A stretch of DNA of 64,000 bases from Trema orientale (taxonomy: Eukaryota > Streptophyta > Magnoliopsida > Rosales > Cannabaceae), in contig JXTC01000153.1 of NCBI GenBank assembly GCA_002914845.1, forward strand, positions 171,314 to 235,313. Reading direction: 5' to 3'. The position numbers and the translations under genes were made by a program. Positions within the stretch are counted from its first letter, which is position 1. Each line of letters begins with the position of its first letter. Below are positions 11,451 to 23,357 of this stretch, piece by piece. Under the pieces are notes generated by a model. The model was given only the letters and a program-made list of their open reading frames with translations. It was not told where the DNA came from and ran no database searches.

Positions 11451-13149
11451 TGTGCAAAAATTGTATAAAATATGAGCACATCAAACTCCCCCAAACTTAA
11501 CTTTTGCTAGTCCTCGAGCAAAACGAAGGAAAAACAAAAACCTAAACAAAAATTTTAAACACCTCACCATAACTCAACCATGACTCAGTTCAATTTTCAA
11601 AAATTTGTCTCAAAGATTTTACATAATATAAAGTCCAAGGAAAAATTCTGAACACTGTAAAATCTAGAATTTCAATTCAAATGCCGATCTGATTCTACTA
11701 CAGATTACTCGAGTGTGTGTGTGTGAAAATAATTACATTCAATCACTTGTAACTCGGATCAGTTTATGCAGATAAGTAAGTTATAACAAATTTCTAGACA
11801 AAAATATATAAACTCCATAGGCCTATTTTTCATATCACTCTCCACTAATGTAGACAAACACTGCACTAAAGATTATTAGGGCTTTATTAAGCTTGTAATG
11901 TATGGCTCAGGTAACAGGTAGGATAAAAGTCATTTTTCTAGCTCAAATCACCCTAAGCACATAATTTTAATCTCGGATCTTTACTCTACTCAAGTCAATA
12001 CTTTGTTAATATAACTCCCCCAAACTTATTTTCCACCTCATTCTTCACTCTATATTTTTTCTTCTTTTTTTTTTCATTGAAATACTATACCCCCAAACTT
12101 ATGATTTTTTATAATTTTCACCACACATTTTTTCATTTTTCTTCACTTTTTTTTTCTCACATGGGTATAGTACTTTCTTCTTCTTCTTCTTTTTTCATGC
12201 CTCTACAATATATATATATTTTTCTCAACACCACCCTTCCTCCTAAATTGCATAATTCAAAATATTTTCAACAAAGATCACATGTGCTATGAGGTGTAGG
12301 GTAAAATATTGGAAACTTTTTAAAGCTAGGCTAAAAATATAGGTATCAAGGAAAAGGTCAATAATTAGGCTCAAAGGAGCAAACTAAGGATATAAGTATA
12401 TCAAGTGTAGGCTTGAAAGGCTCAACCGATCCAAAAATAGCCTAAATCATATCTCTAATACAATGCAGTCTAGGATTTCGCCTCAAGTGATAATCAGACA
12501 GGTTCTAGAGTTTATTAATGAGATTTCAAAAATGTACTTAATTCACATAAACTTTCTCCAAGTAGCAAGATAATCAAATGCAACTATTCACGTGCTCAAA
12601 ATTTTCAAGGAGTCATAAGCAAAACCAAACTAACATCGAATCAAGCACACAGACAAAAACAGTGTTCATCATTCTTCCAAGAACCTTATTCAATCAAATC
12701 AAGATCTTATCGTCGGCGTTCGATTATCAAACTAGGTCATGAAAACAAAACAAAACTATTTTTTTTTAATTTTCGATTTTTTTTAATTTTTATTTTTTTT
12801 GAAAAATTTAAAAATTTTGACTCCCTACCCCCAAACTTAAAATTAACATTGTCCCCAATGTTAAAAATAAAAGAGAAGGTAAAGAAAACTCCCTCAAATT
12901 TTCACACGAAGGTGGAGGCTTCTAGTTCAGTCGCGGAAGTCCACGTACTGACCCCTAAACTTATGCAAGAACCTGAAACATACAAAAACAAAACAGACAA
13001 AACATAACAAAGAAAAAGAAACCTAGTAAAGTCAAAATTAAAAGGAAAAGAAAGAGTTCATGGGTTGCCTCCTAAAAAGCGCTTGATTTTAAGTCATCAG
13101 CCTGACTCTTCAGCAAGGATCATTCAGGGAGGTTCGTAGATGGATGAAA

Positions 13150-13945
13150 ATGGTCTGGAGGAACCTTTCCCAAGCTTTTCAAATTTCGGCTTCCTCCCAT
13201 GATAGTACGATGGAGCTTCTGAAGAATGGACTTGTGCTAGGACTTATGCTTTTTCCTCCTTGGTTGAGTCAACAGAGGTACTTTTCAAGCTTTCTATTCT
13301 CTGTATTTCAGTCTTAGATTGTGCAGATTCTGATGAATGCTTGATTGTCCTGAAGACATTAAAGGTGACAGCCTCATCTTGGACTCGTATTGTCAGTTCT
13401 CCTTTTTATACATTGATGAGTGCCCTCTCAGTAGCTAAAAATGGTCGACCAAGTATGATAGGAATATCTTGGTCTTCTTCCATGTCTAGTATAATAAAGT
13501 CTGCTGAGAAGATGAATTTGTCAACTTTTACTAGAACGTCTTCTATTATACCCCTCAGATAAGCAAGAGATCGATGAATAAGTTGTAGGGTGACTGTTGT
13601 CTGCATTGCTTCCCCCAAGCCTAATTTCTTGTAGATTGAGAGCGGCATTAAGTTGATACTTGCTCCCAAGTCACATAGAGCATTCCTAAAGAATGAGTTC
13701 CCGATTGTGCATGGGATACTAAAGCTCCTGGGATCTTTCAGCTTCGCTGGAAGTTTCTTTTGCAAGACCGCACTACATTCCTCAGTAAGTGAAACTGTTT
13801 CATAATCCTCCAACTTCCTTTTATTGGATAAAATCTCTTTCAAGAACTTCACATAATTCGGCGATTGAGCAAGCATCTCTGCGAAAGGAATGTTTATGTA
13901 GAGTCTCCTAAATGCATCTAAAAACTTCAAAAATTGTTTATCCAT
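13150..13945 (-). pseudogene. Athila-type aspartic protease region
   Basis: The open frame 13945-13406 contains NIPFAEMLAQSPNYVKFLKE, LTEECSAVLQKKLPAKLKD, the protease active-site segment ALCDLGASINLMPLSIYKKL and the flap/end motif IPIILGRPFLAT. The catalytic triplet reads DLG, where other retropepsins have DSG or DTG. An in-frame TAA at 13403-13405 interrupts GELTIRVQDEAVTFNVF, which continues to about 13150. The polyprotein then ends abruptly where RT should follow. It would process Gag-Pol in an intact element; here it is a relic. Confidence 0.8.
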
Positions 13946-14068
13946 GTTATGCTTGTAGAACCGTTGAGGAAATGGTAGTGGAGGAACATATGGCTCTGGA
14001 TTTTCTGGAAAGAGCTTGGACTTGGGCTTTTCTGGCTCAACACAATGTTTCTCGGATAGCTCTTGGGG

Positions 14069-15040
14069 TTACACCGGCTGCTTACTTGAGCTCGTTGACG
14101 GTGAAGGAGATAAAGACGGTGAGTTAGCTAAAATAGATTGACTTGGTTGCTCTATTTGCTTCCCGCTTCTAAGAGTTATCGCATTGCACTGCTTCTTAGG
14201 GTTCACCTCTATATTGCTTGGTAAATTACCTTGTGGTCGAGAGCTAACTGCAATGGCTAGTTGACCAATTTGAGTCTCAAGATTCCTTAATGACGCAGCT
14301 TGATTTTGAAGAATTGCATCATTCTTGGCCATGTATTGCATAAACATCTCCTCAAGCGCTGGCTTTTTCACTTGTTGTGGTGGTGGCTCTGGTTGTGCAA
14401 ATCCAGGTGGAGGCATAGATCGTCTAGCTAAAGTGGACCCTTGGTTGTTTTTGTTATTCCAGGAAAATTTTTTTTCCATCCTGGGTTGTAATAGTTTGAA
14501 TAGGGGTCGACCTGTTGCCTATTTAAATTGGCCACATATTGCACAGATTCCACATTGAAAGGACACTGGTTGCTCACATGATTGTCACCATAATTTTCAC
14601 AAGCTGTATATAACCTATGCATCGCCTGAATTCCCATCGAGTCAATCTTCTTGGATAGAGTATTAACTTGTGTGGCTAAGGATGCCATGGTCTCCAATTC
14701 ATTTATGCTGGCTACCCTCTTTGGATTCATTCTTTTTGATAGCCACTGGTAGTTATTAGCTGCCATCTCTTCCAATAGGTCATATGCTTCTTCAGTCAAT
14801 TTTCTCATCAAGGCACCTCCAGCTGCTGCATTAACTATTATTCTTAGGTGTCCCATCAGGCTATTATAGAATGTTTGAACTAATAACCACTTCAGGATCC
14901 CATGATGTGGGCATCTTCTCATCATATCTTTATATCGCTCCCAAGCCTCATATAGTGTTTCATTATCGAATTGGATGAAAGAGGTGATATCATTCCGCAG
15001 CTTAGCTGTCTTTGCTGGTGGAAAAAGGTCTGGAACAAGT
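14069..15040 (-). pseudogene. Athila-type gag, truncated and frameshifted
   Basis: The structural capsid protein of a Ty3/Gypsy retrotransposon. The reading begins mid-domain at FPPAKTAKLRNDI (about 15028), with the true N-terminus missing. It continues through LYEAWERYKDMMRRCPHHGI and a helical segment ELETMASLATQVNTLSKKID. A degenerate zinc knuckle CENYGDNHVSNQC follows, in which the second Cys is Tyr. A frameshift lies at the T-run near 14465-14473. A second frame then runs through a Pro/Gln-rich segment and AITLRSGKQIEQPSQS to a stop at 14069. Non-functional. Confidence 0.8.
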
Positions 15041-15154
15041 GAGTTGATTATTTCAACTCTGAGGAGTTTATGGTTAGTATTTCATTTAATTTGTCTTTTA
15101 CTACATTAATTTTATAACTATTACATTATTAACTAATGACTTTAAAATAACAGG

Positions 15155-16051
15155 CTATGTCTAGGAGGAATGCTGGTAATATGGGACAGATGAAGTATGT
15201 TAATAGGTAGTGGCCTAAGTCCACTATCGCCAGTATATATGATATAGTAATCTTTTTACAACTTATTTCTTACTTTTTTTCTTTATTACTTTTGTTTATG
15301 TACTTATCAAATTCAATGCACAGGGGAATCCTGAGATGGGAAAGATGCAATCGATCGCAGAGAACTATCGATAGAGGTATATGGATCCTGTGACTGGCAT
15401 GTGGCTTTCTGAGGAGGTTGAGCAGAATTATGTGAGTAACTTATAAATTATTTGTATTCATTAATTGTCTACTAATTTTATTTTTTTTACTAACTTTTTT
15501 CCAACTGTTTTTAGTGTAAGATGGTTGAGATTCGCACGATTCAGTTGCAGTCTCAGGCATCTTCATCTGCCTCCGGTTCTTCGACATAGTCTGCACCACC
15601 TCGTATTGATGAGACATTGATTGCTGACGAGGTGCTTGGTATTAGGAGAGGGTATAGGAGAGGAGTTGGTCCGAAGCTCAAGAGAGTTGCTAGTACTTCT
15701 TCTACAGTAGCTTCTCCACCACGGGATCCTCCTGTGCCCGACTCTGAGTTGCGAGACTTTTTTAGCCAGACACAGAGTTATTTAGCTACTGCCCACCAGC
15801 GTGAAGCAGTTCTCCTAGTACAGCGTGATGCAGAGAGGCAGTACTTCAACGAACAACTGCGTTACATGTCTAACGCATTGGTGAGATTGGTTTCAAGATT
15901 CCATATGTCAATTCAACCGCCTGTTGCTCTAGATATTCTTCCAATGCCCCCGCCACCTACATTGCCTCCGAGATTCCGATCTGAACCTCCTCCCTCGACT
16001 TCCGACACCCAAGACAACACAGATGAGGTTGACACCGACTTGGATAGCTAG
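15155..16051 (+). pseudogene. CACTA-associated protein, C-terminal exons (Transposase_24-like)
   Basis: Exon-like pieces are split by short introns. The first (about 15155-15240) reads AMSRRNAGNMGQMKYVN and then an in-frame TAG. The second (about 15324-15431) reads GNPEMGKMQSIAENYR and then TAG, with DPVTGMWLSEEVEQNYV further on. The third starts after TTTTTAG near 15514 with KMVEIRTIQLQSQASSSASG; a TAG follows near 15587, then an open run to 16051 (ADEVLGIRRGYRRGVGPKLK, a glutamine/arginine-rich helix, a proline-rich tail). The order matches the non-transposase ORF found in plant En/Spm elements. At least three stops make it a pseudogene. Confidence 0.65.
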
Positions 16052-16253
16052 CTAGCTAACTAGATAGCACAATTTTTTTCTTGTTGAATACTTTTATTCA
16101 ATTTTTATGTGTATTTTTGTTATGGAATTATTTAAAATTTAAAATTATATTTTATGTTTCAAATATTTTCTATTTATTTCTATTTTTATTTTTTATAATT
16201 TTATTTCTAATTTTAAGAATTTAATTATATATAAAAATTATTACATCTATATG

Positions 16254-16640
16254 TCGTCGCTATAATTACATTTAAATATATATATTTTTAAAAAATTATA
16301 CCTATAATGACAACAGATGTCGTCGCTATAACTACATTTAAATATATATATTTTTAAAAAAAATTATACTTGTAGCGACGACATAACTATATTTAAATAT
16401 ATATATATTTTAAAAAAATATACCTATAGCGATGACATCGTTGCTATAGTGTAACGACGACCACTATCGTCGTTTTTAAGTCATCGTCTAACGATGTATT
16501 AGCAACGATAATTGTCATCGCTATAGTGAACTATGCCGACGACTGTTTTGGTCGTCGCTGTGTATATCTATACCGATGGATCTATAACGACAACTCATTA
16601 ACAATGGTATTGTCGTCCCTATAGATCTATAGCAAATACT
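16254..16640. repeat. Subterminal repeats of the CACTA remnant
   Basis: Multiple GTCGTCGCTATA / TATAGCGACGAC motifs. The left part is arranged in three units of about 65 bp (from 16254, 16319 and about 16370) separated by AT tracts such as CATTTAAATATATATA. The right part (16440-16680) has closer, more diverse copies. Confidence 0.8.
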
Positions 16641-16699
16641 TTTTCGTCTATAACGACGACATGTGTCGCCTCTATAGGACCTTTTTCCTGTAGTTAGTA

Positions 16700-18360
16700 A
16701 AAAAGAAAGCAGCCATAGACATGTATATACTACTATATGGGAAACACTAGTTCACTAGTTTTTCTATTAATGTTATTATTTTATGTTAGTATTATTCGTA
16801 AAAGCAGAAGTCAGATAAGCAACAAATGAATATAATTAGCAAACAAAGTACAGTTGACTCTTCTAATTAAGTAGTATACATACTCTCGGGTGGGGTTTAA
16901 TACTACCCTTTAAAATTAGTGCATGGCTTCCTGCAATTGAGATGGCGTGTGTGTAATCCGAACTCCAGAGTTCATATAAAGAGAAAGCTGAAGAAATATA
17001 TAACGAGGAGACAAGGTTTATTTTTCTTTTCGTGTACTTTCTCAGATACGTCAAAAGTCAAAACTTTTAACATGGGTACGTGTCATTCGTGTCAATTTAT
17101 AGTTCTCATATTTTTGTTCTACGTAACAATACCACATTTCAAAAAGTACAAAACACATTTCTGTTTTCTGAAAATTGATCAAGAAAATATCAATATTACA
17201 TCAATTAACAACCATTTTTTAAAATTTTTTTTTAAGGATAAGGGGTAGATGATGAAGTCAATAAGTGTAGTACTTTTTATTTGTGTACCATTTTAAATTT
17301 TACCAACTATATTAATCTTTTGAATATAATTTCGTGGATTTTATTTTTTTTTTGTTCGTTTAAAATATTTTCTAACGGTACCATTTTTGAGGGAAAAATT
17401 TCCCTCCTACACATTCTACATGTTACCCTTACAAAACATATAATTTGATAGACTTTTCAAATTAAGTTTATATATATACTCATCAACTTTTCATATATTG
17501 TCGCACTACTATTTTATATTGAGTTAAGTTTAGACAGGTGCGTATTAAATATATACACTCATCAACTTTTCATAGACAGGTGCGTACTTTGATTTTTTAT
17601 TATTTATGTGGACAAAATGTATTTTTTCTCCTGAATCATTGGCGTCGTAAAATTGTCTCCTGAACTACTTTTGGTTGTATGAGTTTCCTCTGTATTATTC
17701 ATTTGTTAACTTCTTGCTCCTCTTTCTGTCAAAATCCATGTATAAATTAACGAAAAGGTGAAGTGGCAACCATTTTTTTACTTTTTCTGCCATTAATTTA
17801 TTAAATAAATAAATTAAATTCATAAAAAATTAAAAATACTCTCAATCTCTCTCACCTTGATCCCTCTTCTTCTTTCTCCCTTGAAACAATTTGAGAACAG
17901 CCCATATTATATTTTAGGACAATCTCAAAGAAAAAGCAGAGAAATCACCATCTCCCTCAAACTCACTCATCACCACCATATCCTTCAAAGCTAGGACTAG
18001 CAATTTGAACACGACACAATAATACGATCGAAAATCTGCACGTTTAGTTGACACGCTTAACACGAAATTGACTTGAATTGATACGATTAGTTAATTTTTT
18101 TATTAAAAATATTATAAAATATTAAATAATTACTTCGTAGAAAATATTTTTTAACGAATTTTTTGTAAATAAAATGAAAAATAATATACTAATAGGCTAA
18201 TTTATCTTGATAAAGTAAAACTGAAGTGAAAAAATCAAGTAAATAAATAATTATAATATTTAAAAGTGTCGTGACACGTGACGTTTTCATTAAACAAGTA
18301 ACTCGTGGTTAATACGAAATCTGCACGATATATGTGTCGACACGAAATGACATGAATTAC
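16700..18360. other. Non-coding stretch with a small duplication
   Basis: No gene is visible. ACTCATCAACTTTTCATA occurs at 17478 and 17557, and AGACAGGTGCGTA at 17532 and 17574. A 21-base match to the second, inverted, lies at 19024-19044. Confidence 0.6.
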
Positions 18361-18785
18361 TCACCCACCAACACCAATAATGACAGCATGACCCACAATA
18401 ACAGTAGCGGTTCCAAAAATCCCAACCTCAGTACCACTCCTAGATCTGACCATAATAGCTGATCATACCCAACAACCTTCATCCAAGTCAATACATTTAC
18501 TTCAAGCAAGTTGTTCAAATAACTGAGACAATTAAATAAACACCTTCAAGGCAAACCCAAGAACAAAGAAATTTCAATATACGCCCAATGAAACAAGGCT
18601 TTAAGTTCTATGAGAGGAGGAATAACAATAACACCAGTAACAATCTCATGTTCAACACCATGATGTCCAACTACGCTCTGAACAGTTCCGGGTTCTCGCC
18701 GTGTAAGCGTGAGATCTTGTTCCCAAGCTTGCTCGGTTTCTCGTGCTAGACTAATTATTTCATCAAATTTTAGACTAAGTTTCAT
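18360..18785 (-). pseudogene. Degraded coding-like region, possibly a membrane protein
   Basis: One open frame (18785-18546) reads MKLSLKFDEIISLARETEQA, then WEQDLTLTRREPGTVQS and hydrophobic VTGVIVIPPLIELKALF. Downstream on the same strand another frame reads SGTEVGIFGTATVIVGHAVI and ends GVGG-stop near 18360. Both look like parts of a protein with membrane segments. No complete model can be built and I do not recognise the family. Confidence 0.25.
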
Positions 18786-19741
18786 GTTTTAAAGTTGTAC
18801 ATACATGATAAACACACACACACATATAGATAGATATATATATACACGTGTGTGTGTGTAAAGTAAGGCCTTATGATCAATTTTCTTTTCCCGCTCTTCA
18901 ATTCCATCGCCCGGTGTTTGATGTACCTCTTCTCCTCATATTACTTATAGGAAATAATAATAATAGTACAAGTTTAGCTACGTCATATTTAATATCCTTC
19001 TACCTGGTAATCTAGCTATTTACAATCAAAGTACGCACCTGTCTATTTTGGAATTTTATATTCACACCTTTTTAAAGTCATAATCCCAAAATATCGTAAG
19101 ATAACGTGAATATACTATAAATTTATATAATTCCACATTTAGCTTTCAAATATAAATATACTATATGGTAAAAGTAGATAATAGATTCATAAGATAATGT
19201 GGAAACATCAATACCTTGATAAGTCCTTCCAGACAGTGTACATGTATGCCTTTTGCACAAATCTATTTGATTGCTCCCCAACAAACTCCTCTTGACTGTA
19301 AATTAATTCAATTCTGAAAGTCCCTTGACGAATTATAAAAAAATTTGTCTAAATTTACTCTGCCATCTAGTCCAACAGTCATTGGGTATTAGAACAGAGT
19401 CGACCAAAATGGTTTGGAAAGTATAAAGGGTAGCAAATTTCAAAAATAGCAATGGTGCTCTTACTAGACTTTCAAGCTTCGAACACCATACCTGAAATGC
19501 AAATTCAGAGAAAACCACAAAATAATGGGAAAATTGAAGATCAAAGAACAGAGACTATACCTAAGTATATGCCACAGTTTCTAACACACACACACACACC
19601 AAAAAAAAAAAAAAAAATAGTGTGTTTAGAAACTCCCATCAACTCTCCTTCCAGAGATCCTCTAGTTCCCTTCCATAAATCTTACTTTGATGCAGAAAAT
19701 CATTTCAATTGAAAAAAATTAATGGATTTCTTCGTTCTATG

Positions 19742-19854
19742 TAGAAGGAGGCTGCCCTTTCCAATCACACAAACAGGGGATAGTTTGTACCAAGAAAATA
19801 AGCAACATCTGCACCAAGTTGCTTAAGAACAGCGACCAAATCTCCAATTGGTCT
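19742..19854 (-). pseudogene. EPSP synthase exon fragment
   Basis: The minus strand reads RPIGDLVAVLKQLGADVAYF and then LGTNYP. This matches the plant 5-enolpyruvylshikimate-3-phosphate synthase segment normally read as RPIGDLVxGLKQLGADVDCF, LGTNCP. A one-base deletion after the proline shifts the frame; in the shifted frame PVCVIGKGSLL matches the following VRVIGKGGL. A stop codon lies just upstream (TAG before the first Arg). In the intact enzyme this lies within one exon and belongs to the shikimate pathway in plastids. No other EPSPS exon was found within several kilobases, so this is an isolated fragment, perhaps carried by a transposon or left by deletion. Confidence 0.75.
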
Positions 19855-21500
19855 CTATCAAATTCAAGGTACACCATAAGAACATACCTTAAGTATATTA
19901 AATAAAGATTAGAAACGTATAATAGAATATGAGATAAATTAAAGACACTACAAACTAAAAAGTGTACATTAATTTTAGCTACATCCTTTTCTCAAAACGT
20001 ACATCCGTGCTATAATTTTGAAACAAGACAAATAAAAAAGTATGATTGAAGCATAAACTTGAAAGAACACATGATAGCAGAGGAAAGCACATAGAACAGT
20101 TAAAATAACAGGTGAAGGTGAAAATGAAATCCTAAACCAATTTCCTGTTTCGAAACATACACTTACATTACTCAAAACATTACTTATCAAGAAAGTGGGA
20201 GGAATAGTTTCAGTTTGAACATACTTTGGTTTCCCTCTCTCCCTTATCTTATGATAATCATGATTCTATAATCTCATTTTTAGAGTTCAACACTTCGTAA
20301 CTTTCTAAAAAGATAACTTTGAGTTCTTAATTATGCACTCTCTGGGGAAAATAGTTGTTGGCAGATTCTATTCTAACAAATAAATAACTTTTAGCCCATG
20401 ATCGTAAATAATCCAAGAAGAATAACTAAGCTCCTTAAGTACATGAATCATAATCTTAACTTAGAATCTTGAATAAGCCCAAGCTATCTCACTTAGAGAA
20501 CAATTAGCCTATAATTAATTGGCCTAAACCCTGCTAAAGAGTAGTAACCAATTTTTTAATTAACGACTCACTGAGGAGCATGTTAAACTTTGACTAACTT
20601 GTTTAGTAAATAATAAACTAGCTTAGCTCAGCCATTATCTGAATAAAATGCACTATGCAGCATGTTCATCAGGGACACAGATTCTATATCAAAGAACAAA
20701 ATACAATTTGACAGATGAGACAAAATTTCTTCAGAAATCAATTTTCAGGATAATTCAAGATAGCAAGTAAGCTAAGCTGATCATATAATTCAAATTAATT
20801 TAGCAAATTTGGGAATAAATGATCATTGTTGAAATCAATTGCAGTATAATGACTGACTACGGTGATTAGCTATGTTTTTCAGATAAGAACAAGAGCTAAA
20901 TATATCAAGCAGACGACATTCATTTTGCCATTTTTCAAGGTGTCAAATTATGTGGTAATCTGATCAGGAATACTTATTCAAAATCCCATAATGGAGTTTT
21001 AGGTATAATAGACAAGTATACCAAAGAATTAGGTAGATTTAGACTCTAGGTCTACCGCGTGAATCTGATATAAAAATGATGCATAATTTAGCTAAGCATC
21101 TTATAACAAGACCCAAATTTTTAACGTACTTGGTTATTTTCATAAAGTTCATTGATCAAGTTTGTGATTCTCATGACTGCTTTTACCCGTGCATTTATGA
21201 GAGTAAGAGATTAGTGATCTAGGTACTAAGGGCTTTTCTAGCTCTTAGTCCCTAGTTGTTGCCCTAAGGCTTGTTGCTTTTAATAGTCTTATGCAAGAAA
21301 ATTAATTTTCATAAGATAATGGAAGTGATTTATAATGTATTAGAAAGAAACTCTAAAATGCGTGTATGAGAAAGTATGTACCAGGAGTTGTCAACTTCAT
21401 GGTACCAATAAGATTTTAGGATTCCATCACATAGACTTGTCATGTATTCAGGCCTCCATACGATTACCTGCATAATTAATTATCTGTACTTTGTAGAGGC
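19855..21500. other. Non-coding stretch
   Basis: AT-rich sequence, with many stops in all frames. I see no exon-like block, RNA gene or bounded element. Confidence 0.5.
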
Positions 21501-21695
21501 ATCCTCAAGCTTTTGTGGCCACATAATCACATAGATAAGAAAGTTTTGCACATTGCACAAGTATGCTTTGGTTTTTTAGGCCATATAATCATATGCATAA
21601 ATAAAAGAATTGCACATTGTGTAAAAACACTTAGGCTTTTTAGGCTACATAATCACATGCGTAAATAAAAAGAGTTGCACATTGTGCAAGCACGC
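21500..21695. repeat. 65-bp minisatellite, three copies
   Basis: Diverged units carrying CACATAATCACATGCGTAAA and TTGCACATTGTGCAAG recur with the GCACATTG core at 21548, 21612 and 21677. The core TTGCACATTGTGCAA is a near-perfect palindrome. Confidence 0.8.
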
Positions 21696-22519
21696 TTCAT
21701 CTTCTTATACTGAACCAACTCCAGCTCCACCTACCAAATTAACTTCGCAACCCATTTATGAGACAAAATCGTTCTAACCCAAACACGAAAAATCCAAATA
21801 GGCGATTAAATTAGGGAAAATCGGCAAATCCCAAAATCAAATAGCAAGAAATATTTCTAGTAAAAAAACAAAGAACAAAGACAAATTGGATTAAGAACCA
21901 ATAACATAGAAACTTATTTAAAGCCCAACTGCAAATGCATGCAAAGAGGGAAAAAAATGCAAAGTCAAAAAAATCACAAAGCACAAAAACAAAAAATAGA
22001 GATTCTTGACTGGATATCCAATTTGTGCAACGGAAAAGGATCCAAAGAGGAACCCTAAAAGCGATGACTTTTAAATCAAAACAGAGTTAAACTAGAACAG
22101 AATTCATGAGAACCAAAAAGAATCACACCCTAAAATTGGACAATTACACATACTGATGTTAAAGCCTTAGAAATAATGAAGCGCAAAAACAAAAACAAAA
22201 CCTGTGATGCCATGTTAGTCACCTACACAGATATATTTACCAAATAAGACTCAAAAATAAAAGTTACCTTGAATTTTCAAACAAATAACAAAAACTAATT
22301 GATAAGAGATCTTTTTCAGCAATATATATACGTACACAATAAATAAAAATATTCTATAATAGAGCTAGAAAACTTTGTTAACTTCATTCTCTTCATAAAA
22401 CAAAGGTAGGAAGAAAAACAAAACAGAAATGAGAAATCAAGAAACTGCATTTCAAAAGAAGTGCTGCTTACCAATCCAAGCAATAAAACCATAATAACAA
22501 GACTAGTAAGAACATTTTG

Positions 22520-22740
22520 TTATGTCTTCTGTTCGTATCTTCATTTTCATTTTCTTTTTCTCTTTTTTTCTTGGTTCTCTTTTTCTTTTATTTTTTCTGT
22601 ATATTTTTTTTTTCGTTCTCCTTTCCTTTATCATTTTTTTTTCTTTTCTTTTTTAGTATTTTCAATTCTCTCTTTTTCTTTTTTTACTTCCTTTCATTTA
22701 GTTCTCTCTCTTTTTTGCATTCACCCTATTTTTTCCTGCA
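22520..22740. repeat. Pyrimidine-rich tract
   Basis: About 220 bases, almost all T and C on the + strand. The open frames here encode only Phe/Ser/Leu and are composition artefacts. Flanking 21700-22520 and 22740-23347 show no gene. Confidence 0.75.
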
Positions 22741-23357
22741 CCAATTAAGGACTAGAGGCATCCCTTGAGTTTATATCTGTAAGAAAGAGAAGAAACATCA
22801 ATCAGCGACGTCGTCCATGAAAACAATTCAAAGAAATTTACAGGCCCAAGGACTTAATAGTGTTGAAAATATATAAGCTATCTTTTAACTTCAATAATCA
22901 AGCCTGAGGATATGATTGATAAGACATGCGAATGATGAAAACTTTAAATAGCGAAATTGTTTGAACACTATATTTTACCAAGAAGAATCAAGTTAGCAAG
23001 ATATGATTGATGTACGCAATATTTTATACAACTCTAACAAAAGTAAACATGGAAACAAGAACTAAGTTCATTTTAAGTGACCAGAAAAGTCCAAATTTAA
23101 AATCATTACAAGGCCCAAATAAAATGTGCACTTGCAAGTGTGCAAGAACCATTAGGATATGCCCTCACGGTGTTCAGAAGTCGATGGTTGTTTAGTATGA
23201 GACAATAGGCAATTAATAACCCTTTTTTTATAGGAAACAAAAATAAATTTAATAAAAAAAAAGAATTACTTGATGAAAAAAGAAACCAGAAAATGAAAAA
23301 AGAATTTCCTTACCTAGACTATTGATGGCCTCAAACAAAGCCACCATATAAAGTCCA

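Larger units (their letters stand above)
11460..15040 (-). mobile_element. Internally deleted Athila-type Ty3/Gypsy retrotransposon
   Basis: Read on the minus strand: gag truncated at its 5' side (15040), protease, then at about 13130-13050 a jump straight to a pol-end-like sequence (ADDLKSSAF and GGAGGCAACCCATG). After it come the long non-coding 3' region with CCCCAAACTTAA blocks (12030-12845) and CTCCCCCAAACTTAACTTTT near 11487-11506. These blocks are characteristic of Athila-type 3' regions. Reverse transcriptase, RNase H and integrase are absent, so about 3 kb appears deleted. No LTR pair is visible. The upstream end abuts a CACTA remnant. Confidence 0.7.
15050..16694 (+). mobile_element. 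3' half of a CACTA (En/Spm) transposon
   Basis: The right terminus CTTTTTCCTGTAGT(T) at 16681-16695 matches the usual TTTTTCCTGTAGTG end with the last G changed to T. The subterminal zone (16250-16680) is full of TAGCGACGAC-type repeats in both orientations, as expected for transposase-binding sites. The left part encodes a CACTA second-ORF protein. No left CACTA terminus is found; the element stops where Athila gag begins. Confidence 0.75.

Noticed and set aside
13260-13562. 100-residue + strand open frame
   Set aside because: Antisense to the retrotransposon protease region.
22461-22768. Open frames encoding Phe/Ser/Leu-rich proteins
   Set aside because: They arise only from a T/C-rich tract; no start context, splice sites or known domain.
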